Counted from the first letter of the stretch, positions 1 through 11,066 are shown. The stretch: DNA of 57,252 bases from Phascolarctobacterium sp. (GCA_017457085.1 JAFTID010000039.1:1-57252), one strand, 5' to 3'. Numbers and translations are program-made. The notes: generated by a model not told the origin, from the sequence alone.

Positions 1-122
1 AATAAAGTGTAAAAAACTGCAATCGAAATCTGTAAAACATTCAATATTAAAAAGCTAATCATTTTGTGTATTTTTTCTATTAAACCAGCCAGTCGTTATG
101 CTATACTGTATGTGTAACAACA
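1..122. other. Short AT-rich edge segment, no gene seen
   Basis: No supported coding sequence or RNA gene is visible. The segment lies downstream of the serine recombinase on the minus strand. It contains a small GTAA/TTAC dyad near 113-125 but no convincing terminator. Confidence 0.4.
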
Positions 123-770
<648 letters not shown>

Positions 771-845
771 TCAAATCTTTTAATAAGCTTTTCTTAAATC
801 AAATTTCCCTGTTTAGCAAGTACCCCTAAAGTACAGTATATAAAT

Positions 846-869
846 CTTAGTTACTACTAACATTCTAAG
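846..869. other. Nested palindromes upstream of the recombinase gene
   Basis: TTAGT/ACTAA arms (847-851 and 856-860) sit inside a wider CTTAG/CTAAG pair (846-850 and 865-869), about 80 bp upstream of the recombinase start. Small serine recombinases often bind dyads beside their own gene, so this could be a crossover or operator site. That is inference; AT-rich palindromes also arise by chance. Confidence 0.25.
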
Positions 870-922
870 AACAAGGTACAAAACTTTCAGTTTTGCCGAA
901 CGCAGTGCAGAAGGGAAAAAGA

Positions 923-952
923 AAATCCCGCAAGCTTTCACTCACGGGATTT
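923..952 (-). terminator. Rho-independent terminator of the gdpP-rplI operon
   Basis: Arms AAATCCCG and CGGGATTT (923-930 and 945-952 on the plus strand) are followed in minus-strand sense by TTTTCTTTTT. It lies 28 bp past the rplI stop. Confidence 0.85.
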
Positions 953-979
953 AAGAGATTCAATTTTACTATTTAATTT

Positions 980-1423
980 TTAAGCAGATACCACTACTTT
1001 AAAATTAGCAGTCACTTCCGGATGCAGTTTTGCAACAGCATCAAATTCACCCAAGCCTTTTACAGCAGTTTTCAATTCTACTTTACGGCGATCAATTTGG
1101 ATACCGGTTTGTTTAATCAAAGCTTCTGCAACGTCTTTAGAGGTTACGGAGCCAAACATTTTACCGTTTGCGCCCAGTTGAACTTTAATGGTTACCACAA
1201 CCTTTTCGATTTGTGCGCCCAAAACTACAGCTTCGTCTTTAGCTTGAGCTGCACGATGGGAGGCAACAGCTTTATCTTGTTTAGCTTGGTTTACGTTAGC
1301 AGTGCTTGCTTCTTTAGCTACTTTGCGAGCCAGCAAAAAGTTGCGTGCATAACCGTCAGCAGCTTCTACGATATCACCTTTTTTACCTAAATTTTTAACA
1401 TCTTGTAACAGAATCACTTTCAT
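980..1423 (-). CDS. rplI: 50S ribosomal protein L9
   Basis: Ribosomal protein bL9 of the large subunit, 147 residues, the usual length. The N-terminal domain is diagnostic ([21 protein letters not shown], then [14 protein letters not shown]), followed by the long charged connecting helix and a C-terminal domain with [16 protein letters not shown]. The start ATG at 1423 is preceded by AGAGGAGA. It is the last gene of a DUF2232-gdpP-rplI operon; the upstream gdpP gene runs 29 bp into it, so translational coupling is likely. In many Firmicutes dnaB follows directly; here dnaB lies about 14 kb away. Confidence 0.97.
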   Translation of the reverse strand: MKVILLQDVKNLGKKGDIVEAADGYARNFLLARKVAKEASTANVNQAKQDKAVASHRAAQAKDEAVVLGAQIEKVVVTIKVQLGANGKMFGSVTSKDVAEALIKQTGIQIDRRKVELKTAVKGLGEFDAVAKLHPEVTANFKVVVSA

Positions 1424-3482
1424 TGTTATCTTTCTCCTCTAATTGTTCTAATTGTTTTTTTGCCAGTGCGATGATTTGCGGTTCAATATCCGCAGCACGC
1501 ATATTATCAAGCTGTACGCCTGCCACTGTCTGGTGACCGCCGCCGCCTAATTCCTCCATAATAATTTGCACGTTCACGCTACCGTCGCTTCGTGCACTTA
1601 CGCCCAAACTGCCATCTTTATATTCATTAATGGCAACGCCCACATGGATACCTTCCACGTTAATCAAACGGTCTGCCAATTGCGCTGCAAGGATTGTAGC
1701 CTTGGCACCCTTTTCTGCTTTCTTGTAAATGGAAATAGCAATACCCGGTTCGATGGTTTTAGCTTCTGCCAAAAGGCGTGCACGCAATTTCAATACGTCC
1801 ATATCGTCCTTGAACATCAAGCGAACCATGGTAGGATCAGCACCACTGCGGCGCAACAAAGCAGCAGCCTCAAAGGTACGCTCGCCAGTTTGTACGGCGA
1901 AGTTTTTGGTATCAAGCACGATGCCTGCGTACAGGGCAGTTGCTTCTGACGGAGTAATCTCCAGTCTATCGTTAAAGTAGCCAACCAATTCTGTCAACAG
2001 TTCGCTGGTAGAAGAAGAGGAAGGCTCCAGATACATCAGCACTGTATCGCCAATCAAATCTTCTGCGCGACGATGGTGATCTACGATAATGCGTTTATGA
2101 ATTGCTTCCAGCACATTTTTGCTTGCAGTAAGAATTTCACGATGGTGGTCAACCAAAATCAGAAGACTTTCAGGAGTAATATGCTTCAAAGCTTCTTCCT
2201 CTTCCACCATAATGGAATTGTAATCTTCCTCGTGGTCGCTTACCTTCACGCATTCCTTGTCAAGCATTTCAGAAATACGGCTTACGTTTTCATTACGACC
2301 ACTCACTACAATATAAGTTTCCTTGTTCAAGGACAGGGAAAGCTTCGCCATGCCAATAGCACTGCCGATGGCATCGTAGTCTTCGTTGGCATGTCCCATG
2401 ATGAAAACTTTATCGGAAGCCTGCATCTGTTCGTTAATGGTTTGCGCTACGATGCGGGCACGCACACGAGTTGCCTTAGCAGATACGGTACTGGTACCAC
2501 CAAAGAATTGAGTTGCTTTATTTTGTACGACAACAGCTTGGTCGCCGCCACGTCCCAATGCCAAGTACAAGGAGTTGTTGGCATTTTGCACCAGTTCGTC
2601 CAAGGTGTCACCATCGCAGGAAACACCAATACTCAAGGTCGGGGGAATCTTATTCCCAGCACGAACCTCGCGCACTTTATCGAGCACAGTAAATTTTTCT
2701 TCAATGATTTCTGCTACCGCACCTTGGGTAAAGCCTGCTAAGCTTTGCTCCTTATTCATACGGCAGATGAAACCATTTTTCTCAGCTACCCACTTGGTAA
2801 CCATTTCGTGAATTTCGCCGTTCAAGTTCGCCATATTGGTTTCACTCAAACCACGCATTACGTCTTCGTAATTATCAAAGCGGATATATGCCAAGCACAA
2901 TTTTTCTTTAGCATATTTTTGGCGAAGCAGTTCAAAATCTGTAATATCGGTTAAATAAATCATCAAACCGCTATTAGAATTTTGCTCGCCCTTTTTCTCG
3001 CCTTTATCCTGAGTTTCCACACGACAGTACCGCATATTATAATAGCGGTCATTCATTTGGATAAGTTTTTCGCCGTCCTTAACGCTTAACAATTCAAAAG
3101 AGTTAGGCGGCAGGGGCAGAATTGCTTCCGGTCTTAAACCTTCCAAATTCTTTTTGCCCACCCATTCTTGGAACAGCTCATTCTTCCATTGCAGCTTGCC
3201 GTCTTTAGAAAAGACAGCCATACCGATATCAAGCTTACGCACTGCATAATGATTGGTACGTTCAATGTTGCGGATGATATTATCCAGATAACTGCTGAAG
3301 AAAATTTCCTTACTCATCAAGGTGCGACGACTAAAATAGTAGGTCAATACGAAAATAATCACCACAACCGGAACCATGTAAGGTTGGAAATAACAAACTA
3401 GAACAGCCAAAACGAAGATTACAAACAAGTAAATGTTAGTATCCATTTTGGAGTTCATATTGCGGTTGAACAAATTTAACAT
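1395..3482 (-). CDS. gdpP: Cyclic-di-AMP phosphodiesterase GdpP (DHH family)
   Basis: A 695-residue membrane phosphodiesterase that hydrolyses c-di-AMP, so bearing on cell-wall and potassium homeostasis. Two transmembrane helices (about residues 16-50) are followed by a PAS-like region, a degenerate GGDEF domain (GRGGDQAVV in place of GGDEF, as usual in GdpP), then DHH and DHHA1 domains. The DHH catalytic motifs are intact: [21 protein letters not shown] and IVDHHRR, and the DHHA1 motif is [10 protein letters not shown]. The start ATG at 3482 has GAGGT upstream. It follows a DUF2232 gene by 17 bp and overlaps rplI by 29 bp, matching the yybS-gdpP-rplI order of Bacillus. Confidence 0.95.
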   Translation of the reverse strand: MLNLFNRNMNSKMDTNIYLFVIFVLAVLVCYFQPYMVPVVVIIFVLTYYFSRRTLMSKEIFFSSYLDNIIRNIERTNHYAVRKLDIGMAVFSKDGKLQWKNELFQEWVGKKNLEGLRPEAILPLPPNSFELLSVKDGEKLIQMNDRYYNMRYCRVETQDKGEKKGEQNSNSGLMIYLTDITDFELLRQKYAKEKLCLAYIRFDNYEDVMRGLSETNMANLNGEIHEMVTKWVAEKNGFICRMNKEQSLAGFTQGAVAEIIEEKFTVLDKVREVRAGNKIPPTLSIGVSCDGDTLDELVQNANNSLYLALGRGGDQAVVVQNKATQFFGGTSTVSAKATRVRARIVAQTINEQMQASDKVFIMGHANEDYDAIGSAIGMAKLSLSLNKETYIVVSGRNENVSRISEMLDKECVKVSDHEEDYNSIMVEEEEALKHITPESLLILVDHHREILTASKNVLEAIHKRIIVDHHRRAEDLIGDTVLMYLEPSSSSTSELLTELVGYFNDRLEITPSEATALYAGIVLDTKNFAVQTGERTFEAAALLRRSGADPTMVRLMFKDDMDVLKLRARLLAEAKTIEPGIAISIYKKAEKGAKATILAAQLADRLINVEGIHVGVAINEYKDGSLGVSARSDGSVNVQIIMEELGGGGHQTVAGVQLDNMRAADIEPQIIALAKKQLEQLEEKDNNESDSVTRC

Positions 3483-3499
3483 TTCGTTTACCTCAATTC

Positions 3500-4459
3500 T
3501 TATATGAGTCTTTTGGAACGAATCTTTCTATAGTCAAAAATAATATCAAAAGCGCCTACATACACGATAATTTGAGAGAACAAGGGAATGAAGAACATTA
3601 AACCAGTTGCCAGGTGCGCCCACCAAGCAGGTTTTTTCTTATGCTCAACAAACCAGTAGATAAGGCAAATGCCTTGGAGTACCAAAAGGAAGCTGGTAAC
3701 AGTCTGCACGTTTACGGAAAGGTCATACATCCAGCTATCCCTTGCGTTCAGATAAAAGTAGGTTACAGCAAAGAGAGATGCACCGTAGGGCCACAGAATC
3801 CAGCCGGGAACTTGCAGGCTAGTGAAGGGCGGGAAGGGTTCAAAGGTTTCACCCAGTTTTGCCAAAATCTTTTTAGCAGCCCAGTAGTTGATGAACGCCA
3901 AAACAGGCGCACTAATGAGGAAAGCACCGGGCATAATGATACGCATCATGCTAATCATATCAGCGTAGCCTTGGACAGCAGTTTTAATCTCTGCCTCGGA
4001 CATGCCATGCTCACGATAGTAAGCAGCCAGTTCGGTCAAGCTTTGGTTAAAGGAAGTGAACATCATCTCAATGGGGTTAATGCCCAAAACTGCAAAGCTC
4101 AGTACCACGTTGATGATAAGTGCCAAAATTGCACCAATGCTGCCAAAGAACATCAGCTTCATGGGAGGGAAGCGACGTCGCATGCATTCGCCAAGGATAA
4201 TACCCATCAAACCAAAGATTGCTACCAAGAAGAATGCTTGGATGGGACTGATGATAATTGCAATGATAATACCTGCAACTATTAAACTCATCAAGCTCCA
4301 TTTCAGACCATTGCGCATACCGCAGATGATGATTGACAAGGGCCACACGAAATTTACGAAAGCACCTGCAACAGGTACATACATACTGATTAAAGCCATA
4401 ACGATAGCAATGGCAGCCAAGATGCCAGATTCTACCATGGCAGAAGTTTTACGAAACAC
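3500..4459 (-). CDS. DUF2232 family membrane protein (YybS-like)
   Basis: A 319-residue polytopic membrane protein with about eight hydrophobic segments, including GILAAIAIVMALISMYVPVA near the N-terminus. DUF2232 proteins sit upstream of gdpP in many Firmicutes; an S-component-like transport role has been suggested for similar proteins but function is unproven. The start is GTG at 4459, chosen because GGAGG lies nine bases upstream. It is first in the operon, and a promoter is visible at 4523-4551. Confidence 0.85.
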   Translation of the reverse strand: MFRKTSAMVESGILAAIAIVMALISMYVPVAGAFVNFVWPLSIIICGMRNGLKWSLMSLIVAGIIIAIIISPIQAFFLVAIFGLMGIILGECMRRRFPPMKLMFFGSIGAILALIINVVLSFAVLGINPIEMMFTSFNQSLTELAAYYREHGMSEAEIKTAVQGYADMISMMRIIMPGAFLISAPVLAFINYWAAKKILAKLGETFEPFPPFTSLQVPGWILWPYGASLFAVTYFYLNARDSWMYDLSVNVQTVTSFLLVLQGICLIYWFVEHKKKPAWWAHLATGLMFFIPLFSQIIVYVGAFDIIFDYRKIRSKRLI

Positions 4460-4522
4460 AGAAAATTTCCTCCTTTATCACAAGCACTGATACCCCAGTG
4501 TAATTATTTCTATAACAGTACT

Positions 4523-4551
4523 ATTTTACATCAATATCAAGTAAAAAGCAA
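4523..4551 (-). promoter_or_regulatory. Predicted sigma-A promoter of the DUF2232-gdpP-rplI operon
   Basis: In minus-strand sense, TTGCTT (4551-4546) and TAAAAT (4528-4523) are separated by 17 bp, with TG directly before the -10 box. It lies about 65 bp upstream of the DUF2232 GTG start. Confidence 0.55.
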
Positions 4552-4702
4552 AGAGTCCTTCCCCGCACAGCCACTGGATTTGCCTTATTCCTTATTAAGT
4601 TGATAATTTTTTGCCTAATGTTGAAAAATTCTTGCATAATTTATTTTGTATTTTGCGTTCTTATGTTAAAATATAATGATAATAAAGGAAGTGCCTCATT
4701 TT

Positions 4703-5662
4703 ATGAAGAACACTAAAATTTGCGGACGTTTTGCTCCCACGCCAAGCGGTCGCATCCATTTAGGAAATATATTTTGTAGCCTGCTGGCTTGGCTCCACGC
4801 CAAAGCTCAGGGCGGTGAAATTGTCCTGCGCATTGAAGATTTAGACAAAGTGCGTTGTCCTCGCCCCAATGCCGATTTATTGGCAAAGGATTTGGAATGG
4901 CTGGGACTAACTTGGGACAAGGGTGCTTATGTCAGCGAAGATAGCGAACGTTACTTTCAAAGTGAGCGTTTCGACATTTACGCAGAGCATTTCGCCAAGC
5001 TGGAAGCACAAGGTTTAATATACCCCTGCTTCTGCACCAGAGGACAGCTTCACGCAGCGGAAGCTCCTCATTTAAGTGACGGACGCATTTTGTACGCAGG
5101 CACCTGCAAGAATTTAACTGCTTCTGAACAAGTAGAACGCTTAAAGACACGTCAGCCTGCTTACCGTTTGGCAGTTAATGACAAGCCTATTACCTTTGTT
5201 GACGGCAACTACGGTCCCCAAAGCTACAATTTAATGGAAGAAAGTGGCGATTTCATTGTCCGCCGTAGTGACGGAGTGTACGCTTACCAGCTTGCCGTAA
5301 CCATTGACGATGCCTTGATGGGCGTTACCCACGTGGTACGAGGCTGTGATTTGTTAAGTTCCACCCCCATGCAGCTTTACATCTACAAGCTTTTAGGCTT
5401 TACCCCACCAGAATTTTTGCACATTCCTTTGCTGATGGCTCCCGATGGTCGCCGTTTGGCAAAGCGTGATAAAGATTTAGATTTAAACATGATGCGTCAG
5501 CAATACGATAGTCCTGAACCAATTATTGGCTACCTTGCCTACCTGGCAGGACAAATCCCCAAGGCTGAACCCATCTCCACCACCGAGCTGGCGAAAATAT
5601 TTAAGCCCCAGCTCATTCCCACAGATAATATAGCTGTGCCACCACAGCTTCCACAATTATAA
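4703..5662 (+). CDS. gluQ: Glutamyl-Q tRNA(Asp) synthetase (GluRS-like)
   Basis: A 319-residue truncated GluRS paralogue that attaches glutamate to queuosine in tRNA-Asp. Class I signatures are present: GRFAPTPSGRIHLGN (HIGH-type) and LAKRDKDLDL (KMSKS-type). The zinc site of the GluQ family is visible as CFC followed by YAGTC. The anticodon-binding domain of true GluRS is missing, as expected. An in-frame ATG exists at 4676, but 4703 fits both the AAGGAAG upstream and the family start just before GRFAPTPSG. A downstream small membrane protein and a CNNM protein follow on the same strand. Confidence 0.93.
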   Translation: MKNTKICGRFAPTPSGRIHLGNIFCSLLAWLHAKAQGGEIVLRIEDLDKVRCPRPNADLLAKDLEWLGLTWDKGAYVSEDSERYFQSERFDIYAEHFAKLEAQGLIYPCFCTRGQLHAAEAPHLSDGRILYAGTCKNLTASEQVERLKTRQPAYRLAVNDKPITFVDGNYGPQSYNLMEESGDFIVRRSDGVYAYQLAVTIDDALMGVTHVVRGCDLLSSTPMQLYIYKLLGFTPPEFLHIPLLMAPDGRRLAKRDKDLDLNMMRQQYDSPEPIIGYLAYLAGQIPKAEPISTTELAKIFKPQLIPTDNIAVPPQLPQL

Positions 5663-5681
5663 ATTTTTAGGAGGAAGAATC

Positions 5682-5900
5682 GTGAAAAAATTTCTTTTGA
5701 GCATTAAATTGAGCATGTTAATCATTGTATTAGTTACCATCGCCGCAGGCATCGCTGCAGAATTCTTGCTGCAAAACCGTTGGCTGGGCTTCATCGCTGT
5801 AGGTATTCCCCTGACCGCTTTGTACTGGTGGCAAGAATACACCAAAATGGCAGAGCTTGACAAAAAAATGAAAACCAAACATAAAAACAAGTATCGTTAA
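5682..5900 (+). CDS. Small two-helix membrane protein, unknown function
   Basis: A 72-residue protein starting with GTG at 5682 behind AGGAGG. It has a hydrophobic helix at about residues 9-29, a second at about 34-48, and a very basic tail (DKKMKTKHKNKYR). I recognise no family. It lies 19 bp after gluQ and 34 bp before the CNNM gene, so co-transcription is likely. Confidence 0.7.
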   Translation: MKKFLLSIKLSMLIIVLVTIAAGIAAEFLLQNRWLGFIAVGIPLTALYWWQEYTKMAELDKKMKTKHKNKYR

Positions 5901-5934
5901 TTAAATTTATTGTTATATTTAGAGAGGAATTTAT

Positions 5935-7221
5935 ATGACCAGTGACAGTAGCACCTCGGTGTTAATTATTATTTTCTGTATTTTATTTTCTGCATACTTT
6001 TCTGCAACCGAAACTGCTTTTTCTTCCCTGAACCGTATTAGAATTAAAAACATGGCTGAAAAAGGCGACAAGCGCGCTAAGCTTGTGCTTGATATGCTGG
6101 AAAACTTCGACAGCTTGCTGTCCAGTATCCTCATTGGCAATAACATCGTGAACATTGCCTGCGCTTCCGTGGCTACCATGCTTTTTGTAAAACTGTTAGG
6201 CGAAGAACAAGGTCCTAGCGTTTCCACCATTGTCATCACCATTGTGGTTTTGATTTTTGGCGAAGTTACCCCCAAAAGTATCGCCAAAGAAAATCCGGAA
6301 AAATTTGCTATGTTCGCTGCCCCCTTCTTGAATGTGTTGACCATTGTGTTGACTCCCTTCAACTTCTTATTCAAGCAATGGAAGAAATTGCTTTCCACCG
6401 TTTTCCACACCGAAAACGATTACTCCATTACTGAAGAAGAATTACTTACCATTGTAGAAGAAGCTGAACAAGAAGGTAGAATTGACGAACAAGAAAGCTC
6501 CTTAATCCGTAGTGCCATTGAGTTTAGCGAGCAAGAAGCCATCGACATCTTGACTCCGCGTATTGACATCGTAGGTATTCCTTCTGATGCAACTAAAGAA
6601 GAAATCGCCCACACTTTTACCGAAACCAATTACTCCCGCTTGCCTGTATATAAGGAAAGCATGGACCATATCATTGGTATCATCTACCAAAAGGATTTCT
6701 ACAACTCCGTTTACGATAAGGATGCTGATATTGAATCCATCATCCGTCCGGCGCTGTATATTACCGAAAGTAAAAAGATTGGCGAATTATTGCAAGAACT
6801 GCAATATAAAAAGTCCCACATCGCCATTGTGCTTGACGAATACGGCGGCACCACCGGTATCGTAACCTTGGAAGACATTTTGGAAGAACTGGTTGGCGAA
6901 ATTTGGGACGAACACGACGAAGTTATTAACGAAATCGAAAAAATTTCTGATACTGAATATATTGTGCACGGCAGCACCAATTTGGAAGACCTCTTTGAAA
7001 TCTTAGACATGGGCATGAAGATTGACGAAGAAGTTGAAGAAATGGAAGTTGTTACCGTCAGCGGTTGGGTAATGGAAGAAGTTTTGGAACGCGTTCCCGT
7101 TCAAGGCGATACCGGCACCTGGCAAAACTTAGAAATTTCCGTACTGGAAATGGACGAAAACCGCGTAGAAAAAATTAGACTTGTCATTCACGAAAAAGAA
7201 GAACAAGCCGAAGAAGAATAA
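5935..7221 (+). CDS. CNNM/CorC-HlyC family ion transporter (hemolysin-like)
   Basis: A 428-residue membrane protein of the CNNM family, linked to Mg2+ (or Co2+) efflux. Domains in order: an N-terminal DUF21 transmembrane region (about 1-190, with SAYFSATETAFSSLN and FGEVTPKSIAKENP), a CBS pair (about 205-325, including YSRLPVYKESMDHIIGIIY and ALDEYGGTTGIVT-type sequence, here VLDEYGGTTGIVTLEDILEE), and a C-terminal CorC_HlyC domain. RBS AGAGAGGAA precedes the ATG. The gene ends at a strong terminator facing the trp operon. The exact ion cannot be told from sequence. Confidence 0.92.
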   Translation: MTSDSSTSVLIIIFCILFSAYFSATETAFSSLNRIRIKNMAEKGDKRAKLVLDMLENFDSLLSSILIGNNIVNIACASVATMLFVKLLGEEQGPSVSTIVITIVVLIFGEVTPKSIAKENPEKFAMFAAPFLNVLTIVLTPFNFLFKQWKKLLSTVFHTENDYSITEEELLTIVEEAEQEGRIDEQESSLIRSAIEFSEQEAIDILTPRIDIVGIPSDATKEEIAHTFTETNYSRLPVYKESMDHIIGIIYQKDFYNSVYDKDADIESIIRPALYITESKKIGELLQELQYKKSHIAIVLDEYGGTTGIVTLEDILEELVGEIWDEHDEVINEIEKISDTEYIVHGSTNLEDLFEILDMGMKIDEEVEEMEVVTVSGWVMEEVLERVPVQGDTGTWQNLEISVLEMDENRVEKIRLVIHEKEEQAEEE

Positions 7222-7242
7222 AAGCATAATCTAAAACGTACA

Positions 7243-7280
7243 AAACCGTTCACCTCACGATAAAGTCAAGTGAACGGTTT
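7243..7280 (+). terminator. Terminator between the CNNM gene and trpA
   Basis: Eleven-base arms AAACCGTTCAC and GTGAACGGTTT (7243-7253 and 7270-7280) are followed by ATTTTTGTTT on the plus strand. It serves the CNNM gene and may also stop the convergent trp transcript. Confidence 0.88.
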
Positions 7281-7288
7281 ATTTTTGT

Positions 7289-8071
7289 TTATATGGCTTC
7301 GTTAACAGCTTCTACCATTCGTTTCACATAGTCATAAACGTGTTGCGAAGCGTCCTTACCATATTTTTCTACAATTTTTACAATGGCACTGCCCACAATG
7401 GCGCCATCACTGACCTTTGCCATAGCCTTCGCTTGTGCAGGCTCCGCAATGCCAAAGCCGACAGCCACAGGCACCTTGGTTACCTTACGAATCTCGCTGA
7501 CGATGGCAGGAATATCCGTAGTAATATTTTTTCTGACACCGGTAACTCCTAAAGACGAAACTAAATAAACATAGCCTTCTGCTTTTTGGGCAATCATCTT
7601 TATTCTGTCGCGAGAGGTAGGCGCAATTAAAGAAATAATTTCTACACCGTGAGGTTTGCTAAAGGGCAAAAGCTCATCCCTTTCCTCGAAGGGAATATCA
7701 GGAACGATAACTCCGTCCACGCCTGACTCCTCACATTGAGCAAAAAATTTCTCACAGCCATAGGTAAAAATAGGGTTTGCGTAAGTTAAAAACACCAGAG
7801 GAACCTCGGTTTTCTGGCGTAGCTCCTTCACCAAAGCAAAAATTTTATCCGTAGTAGTGCCTGCTGCTAAGGCACGCACATCTGCCCGTTGAATAACCTC
7901 GCCTTCTGCCACCGGGTCAGAAAACGGTATGCCAAGTTCCACAATTCCGGCACCAGCTCGTACCATTTCCAAAACAATTTCTTTTGTTACTTCTAAATTA
8001 GGATCTCCTGCCGTTACGAAGCCTATAAAAAGTTTTTTATGTTCGTCAAACGCCTTTTGTATTCTACTCAT
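7289..8071 (-). CDS. trpA: Tryptophan synthase alpha chain
   Basis: Splits indole-3-glycerol phosphate into indole and glyceraldehyde 3-phosphate; 260 residues, TIM barrel. The catalytic segment reads ELGIPFSDPVAEGEVIQ: Glu45 matches catalytic Glu49 of the Salmonella enzyme, but the position of Asp60 is Glu56. The phosphate-binding GFGIAEPAQA is present. ATG at 8071 is preferred over the GTG at 8080 because AGGAG lies eight bases before the ATG and overlaps the GTG. It overlaps trpF by 8 bp. TrpA normally works as a complex with TrpB, but no trpB lies in this operon or window. Confidence 0.95.
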   Translation of the reverse strand: MSRIQKAFDEHKKLFIGFVTAGDPNLEVTKEIVLEMVRAGAGIVELGIPFSDPVAEGEVIQRADVRALAAGTTTDKIFALVKELRQKTEVPLVFLTYANPIFTYGCEKFFAQCEESGVDGVIVPDIPFEERDELLPFSKPHGVEIISLIAPTSRDRIKMIAQKAEGYVYLVSSLGVTGVRKNITTDIPAIVSEIRKVTKVPVAVGFGIAEPAQAKAMAKVSDGAIVGSAIVKIVEKYGKDASQHVYDYVKRMVEAVNEAI

Positions 8072-8696
8072 CTTCTTCACTCCTGCCTCTTACTGCTTGT
8101 ATAAAGGTTGCAACCTTCCTTGCGTCCTTCGCTCCATCTGTTTCTACACCACCACTTACATCAACGGCATAGGCATCTACCCCCTGCAAAGCTTCTTGCA
8201 CATTTTGGGCAGTCATACCTCCTGCAAGAAAATATGGTTTGTTAAACTTCCTTCCATTTAAGAGGCTTAGCCTCCCAAGCTTACCACTACCACCATATTG
8301 CCCTGTCACATAAGTATCAAAAAGCAGGTAATCACAGGGAAAGCAGTCCAAATTTTCCAATACCGCTTCATCCCGCAGCCTAATTGCCTTAATTACAGGC
8401 ACCTTAATTTTTTGACGCAGTTGCTGGCAGTAAGCAGCATCCTCATCACCATGAAGCTGAACCATATCAATAACCCCGTCTTGTGCTAAAGCTACCACCT
8501 GCTCTAACGGAGAATTGACGAAAACTCCCACAGCTTTGATTTCAGGACGCAGCAATTTTTTAAGCTTCCCAGCCTGTTTAGGCGAAACCTGCCTTTTACT
8601 ATTGGCAAAAACAAAACCAATGTAGTCAGGCAACAGCTCATTAGCAATTTGTATATCTTCCACGCGGCGCAAACCGCAAATTTTTATTTTAAGCAT
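8064..8696 (-). CDS. trpF: Phosphoribosylanthranilate isomerase
   Basis: A 210-residue TIM-barrel enzyme that converts phosphoribosylanthranilate to CdRP. It opens with the family signature KIKICGLRR, containing the catalytic cysteine, and has VQLHGDED, LLFDTYV and, near the C-terminus, AVDVSGGVETDGAKD. It overlaps trpC by 8 bp upstream and trpA by 8 bp downstream, so the trpCFA segment is tightly coupled with no room for trpB. Confidence 0.95.
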   Translation of the reverse strand: MLKIKICGLRRVEDIQIANELLPDYIGFVFANSKRQVSPKQAGKLKKLLRPEIKAVGVFVNSPLEQVVALAQDGVIDMVQLHGDEDAAYCQQLRQKIKVPVIKAIRLRDEAVLENLDCFPCDYLLFDTYVTGQYGGSGKLGRLSLLNGRKFNKPYFLAGGMTAQNVQEALQGVDAYAVDVSGGVETDGAKDARKVATFIQAVRGRSEEDE

Positions 8697-9468
8697 TTTT
8701 CAATTCTCGCAATAAGCCTGCAATATCCGGCGCACGCATCAGCGCTTCACCAATAAGCACTGCATCAACGCCCATGCTCTTTAAACGCCGCACATCTTCT
8801 GCTTTACGCACACCACTTTCTGCAACAAATAGCACTTCGGGCGGAACGAGGGCTCGTAAGCGCCTGCTATTTTCCATATCCACAGTAAAATCTTTTAAAT
8901 TACGATTGTTTACGCCAATAATGCGCGCTCCTGCCCTTAGTGCCTGCTGTACTTCCTGTTCATCATGAGCTTCCACTAAAGCATCCAGCCCCAACTGCTC
9001 GCAGATAGCCAAATATTTTCTTAACCGTTCTTCGTTCAGAAGCGTGCAAATCAAAAGCACTGCCGCCGCGCCTAAAAGCTTCGCCTCATAAAGCATATAC
9101 TCATCAACGACAAAGTCTTTCCGTAAGCAAGGTAACTGCACGTTACTAGAGATCGCTTGCAAATATGCATCCCTTCCCAAAAACCACTTTGGTTCCGTCA
9201 AAACAGAGATGCAATCCGCACCTGCCTGCTGATAGCGCTTGGCAATTTCCAAATAAGGAAAGCTTGTGGCGATTATCCCCTTTGACGGCGAAGCCTTCTT
9301 GCATTCGCAGATGAAGCTAAGCCCTGATTTACTTAAAGCCTTGTAAAAAGAATGCTCCCCTTTGGGTAAAGCAAGTGCCTGCCTCCGAACATCCTCCAAG
9401 CTTTTTACAGTCTGCGCCTTTTTTACCCGCACTTTGGCATAAGCAGCCAGTTCATCTAAAATTGTCAT
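8689..9468 (-). CDS. trpC: Indole-3-glycerol phosphate synthase
   Basis: A 259-residue TIM-barrel enzyme that closes the indole ring. Recognisable motifs: [15 protein letters not shown] (substrate lysine loop), [34 protein letters not shown] and [11 protein letters not shown]. Normal length and not fused to trpF. The ATG at 9468 overlaps the trpD stop by 4 bp (ATGA). Confidence 0.96.
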   Translation of the reverse strand: MTILDELAAYAKVRVKKAQTVKSLEDVRRQALALPKGEHSFYKALSKSGLSFICECKKASPSKGIIATSFPYLEIAKRYQQAGADCISVLTEPKWFLGRDAYLQAISSNVQLPCLRKDFVVDEYMLYEAKLLGAAAVLLICTLLNEERLRKYLAICEQLGLDALVEAHDEQEVQQALRAGARIIGVNNRNLKDFTVDMENSRRLRALVPPEVLFVAESGVRKAEDVRRLKSMGVDAVLIGEALMRAPDIAGLLRELKNA

Positions 9469-10496
9469 CCTGATACCTCCGGCAAGTTACTTATTTTAAT
9501 CAGCTTTTGCAAAGTTGCATAAGCCTTGCCACTGTCAATAAGTTCTGCCGCCAGCTTTACGCCCGCCTGCATACTATCTGCCTTTTCTGCAAGGTACAAA
9601 CCAGCTCCTGCATTCATCAGCACAGCAGTACGCTTTGCTCCCGGAGCGCCTTGCAGGATGGCTCTGGTAATTTGAGCGTTCTCTTCTGGAGAGCCTCCCA
9701 CTAAATCTTCCTTCTTGCAACGGGTGAAACCAAAATCTTCCGGCGTGATAACATAAGTTTTAAACCATCCATCCTTAAACTCACACACAGTAGTCGGTGC
9801 ACTGGCAGAAATCTCGTCTAATTTTTCTTGTCCATAAACTACCATTCCTCGTTTAATACCCAAGTTAATCAAAACCTGTGCTAAAGGTTCAACAAGATAA
9901 TCATCATAAACACCTAAAAGCTGAATTTTAGGACTGGCAGGATTCGTCAATGGTCCAAGAATATTAAACACCGTGCGGAAACCAAGCTCCTTACGAATAG
10001 CGCCAACATATTTCATAGAAGTGTGATACTTTTGGGCAAAGAAGAAGCACATTCCTACTTCATTCAACAGTTCAATACACTTAGCAGGGCTTTGCTGAAT
10101 GTTAACGCCCAATGTTTCCAAGCAATCAGCAGTGCCACACTTGGAGGAAGCAGCACGGTTACCATGCTTGGCAACTTTCGTTCCCCCAGCTGCACAAACT
10201 AACGCAGAAGTTGTAGAAATATTGAAGCTGTTGGCTCCGTCCCCACCAGTGCCGACAATTTCAAAAACATCTAAGCCAGTTTCAACTTTCGTAGCGTGGT
10301 CGCGCATAGCAGCTGCACACCCAGCGATTTCATCAATGGTTTCAGCACGAGCACTTTTAGTTGACAGCGCTGCCAAAAAGGCAGCGTTTTGAGTAACAGT
10401 AGTATTGCCACTCATAATTTCATTCATTACGGCGTAGGCTTCCTCGTAGGAAAGGTCTGCCTTGTTAACGATTTTTACAATTGCTTCCTTAATCAT
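9465..10496 (-). CDS. trpD: Anthranilate phosphoribosyltransferase
   Basis: A 343-residue enzyme that joins anthranilate and PRPP. The PRPP-binding glycine loop [15 protein letters not shown], the segment [18 protein letters not shown] and the region [11 protein letters not shown] are all intact. It starts three bases after trpG and overlaps trpC by 4 bp. Its amidotransferase partner TrpG is a separate gene here. Confidence 0.96.
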   Translation of the reverse strand: MIKEAIVKIVNKADLSYEEAYAVMNEIMSGNTTVTQNAAFLAALSTKSARAETIDEIAGCAAAMRDHATKVETGLDVFEIVGTGGDGANSFNISTTSALVCAAGGTKVAKHGNRAASSKCGTADCLETLGVNIQQSPAKCIELLNEVGMCFFFAQKYHTSMKYVGAIRKELGFRTVFNILGPLTNPASPKIQLLGVYDDYLVEPLAQVLINLGIKRGMVVYGQEKLDEISASAPTTVCEFKDGWFKTYVITPEDFGFTRCKKEDLVGGSPEENAQITRAILQGAPGAKRTAVLMNAGAGLYLAEKADSMQAGVKLAAELIDSGKAYATLQKLIKISNLPEVSG

Positions 10497-10499
10497 GAT

Positions 10500-11066
10500 T
10501 TATATCTCCTTAATAAAATTCTTAAGCATCTGTTTCCCATCAGGCGTCATAATAGACTCTGGATGGAACTGTACTCCATATATTGGATACTCTTTGTGCT
10601 GAACAGCCATTACTTCTCCATCAGTAGTAACAGCGGTTATTTTCAATTCTATAGGAATAGTATTGACATCAGCCGCAAGCGAATGGTACCTAGCAACAGG
10701 CGCTACTTGAGGGCACCCCTTAAATAACGGAGACGTTTCATCAAATCTCACGTTCGACTGCTTGCCATGCATCAGCTCCTTGGTGTAGGTAACAGTAGCA
10801 CCAAAGGCTACACATATCGCCTGATGACCAAGACAAACACCGAGAATTGGAATATCGTGGATTATCTTCACAACATCAATGATAACCCCTGCATCTTCTG
10901 GCCTACCCGGTCCAGGCGATAAGATAATATGATCTGGTTGCAAATCCATAATCTGCTCCACCGTCAACTCATCGTTACGAATAACCTTGATATCCTCATC
11001 AATCTCACCGATTAGTTGATAAAGGTTATAAGAAAAACTGTCATAGTTATCAATCAGTAAGTTCAT
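10500..11066 (-). CDS. trpG: Anthranilate synthase glutamine amidotransferase component
   Basis: A 188-residue class I glutamine amidotransferase that feeds ammonia to TrpE. The catalytic cysteine lies in GVCLGHQAI and the His-Glu pair in VQFHPESIMTPDG. The N-terminus (LLIDNYDSFSYNLYQ) is typical. It could also serve PabB, as in Bacillus, but its place between trpE and trpD fits tryptophan synthesis. Its ATG overlaps the trpE stop in an ATGA. Confidence 0.95.
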   Translation of the reverse strand: MNLLIDNYDSFSYNLYQLIGEIDEDIKVIRNDELTVEQIMDLQPDHIILSPGPGRPEDAGVIIDVVKIIHDIPILGVCLGHQAICVAFGATVTYTKELMHGKQSNVRFDETSPLFKGCPQVAPVARYHSLAADVNTIPIELKITAVTTDGEVMAVQHKEYPIYGVQFHPESIMTPDGKQMLKNFIKEI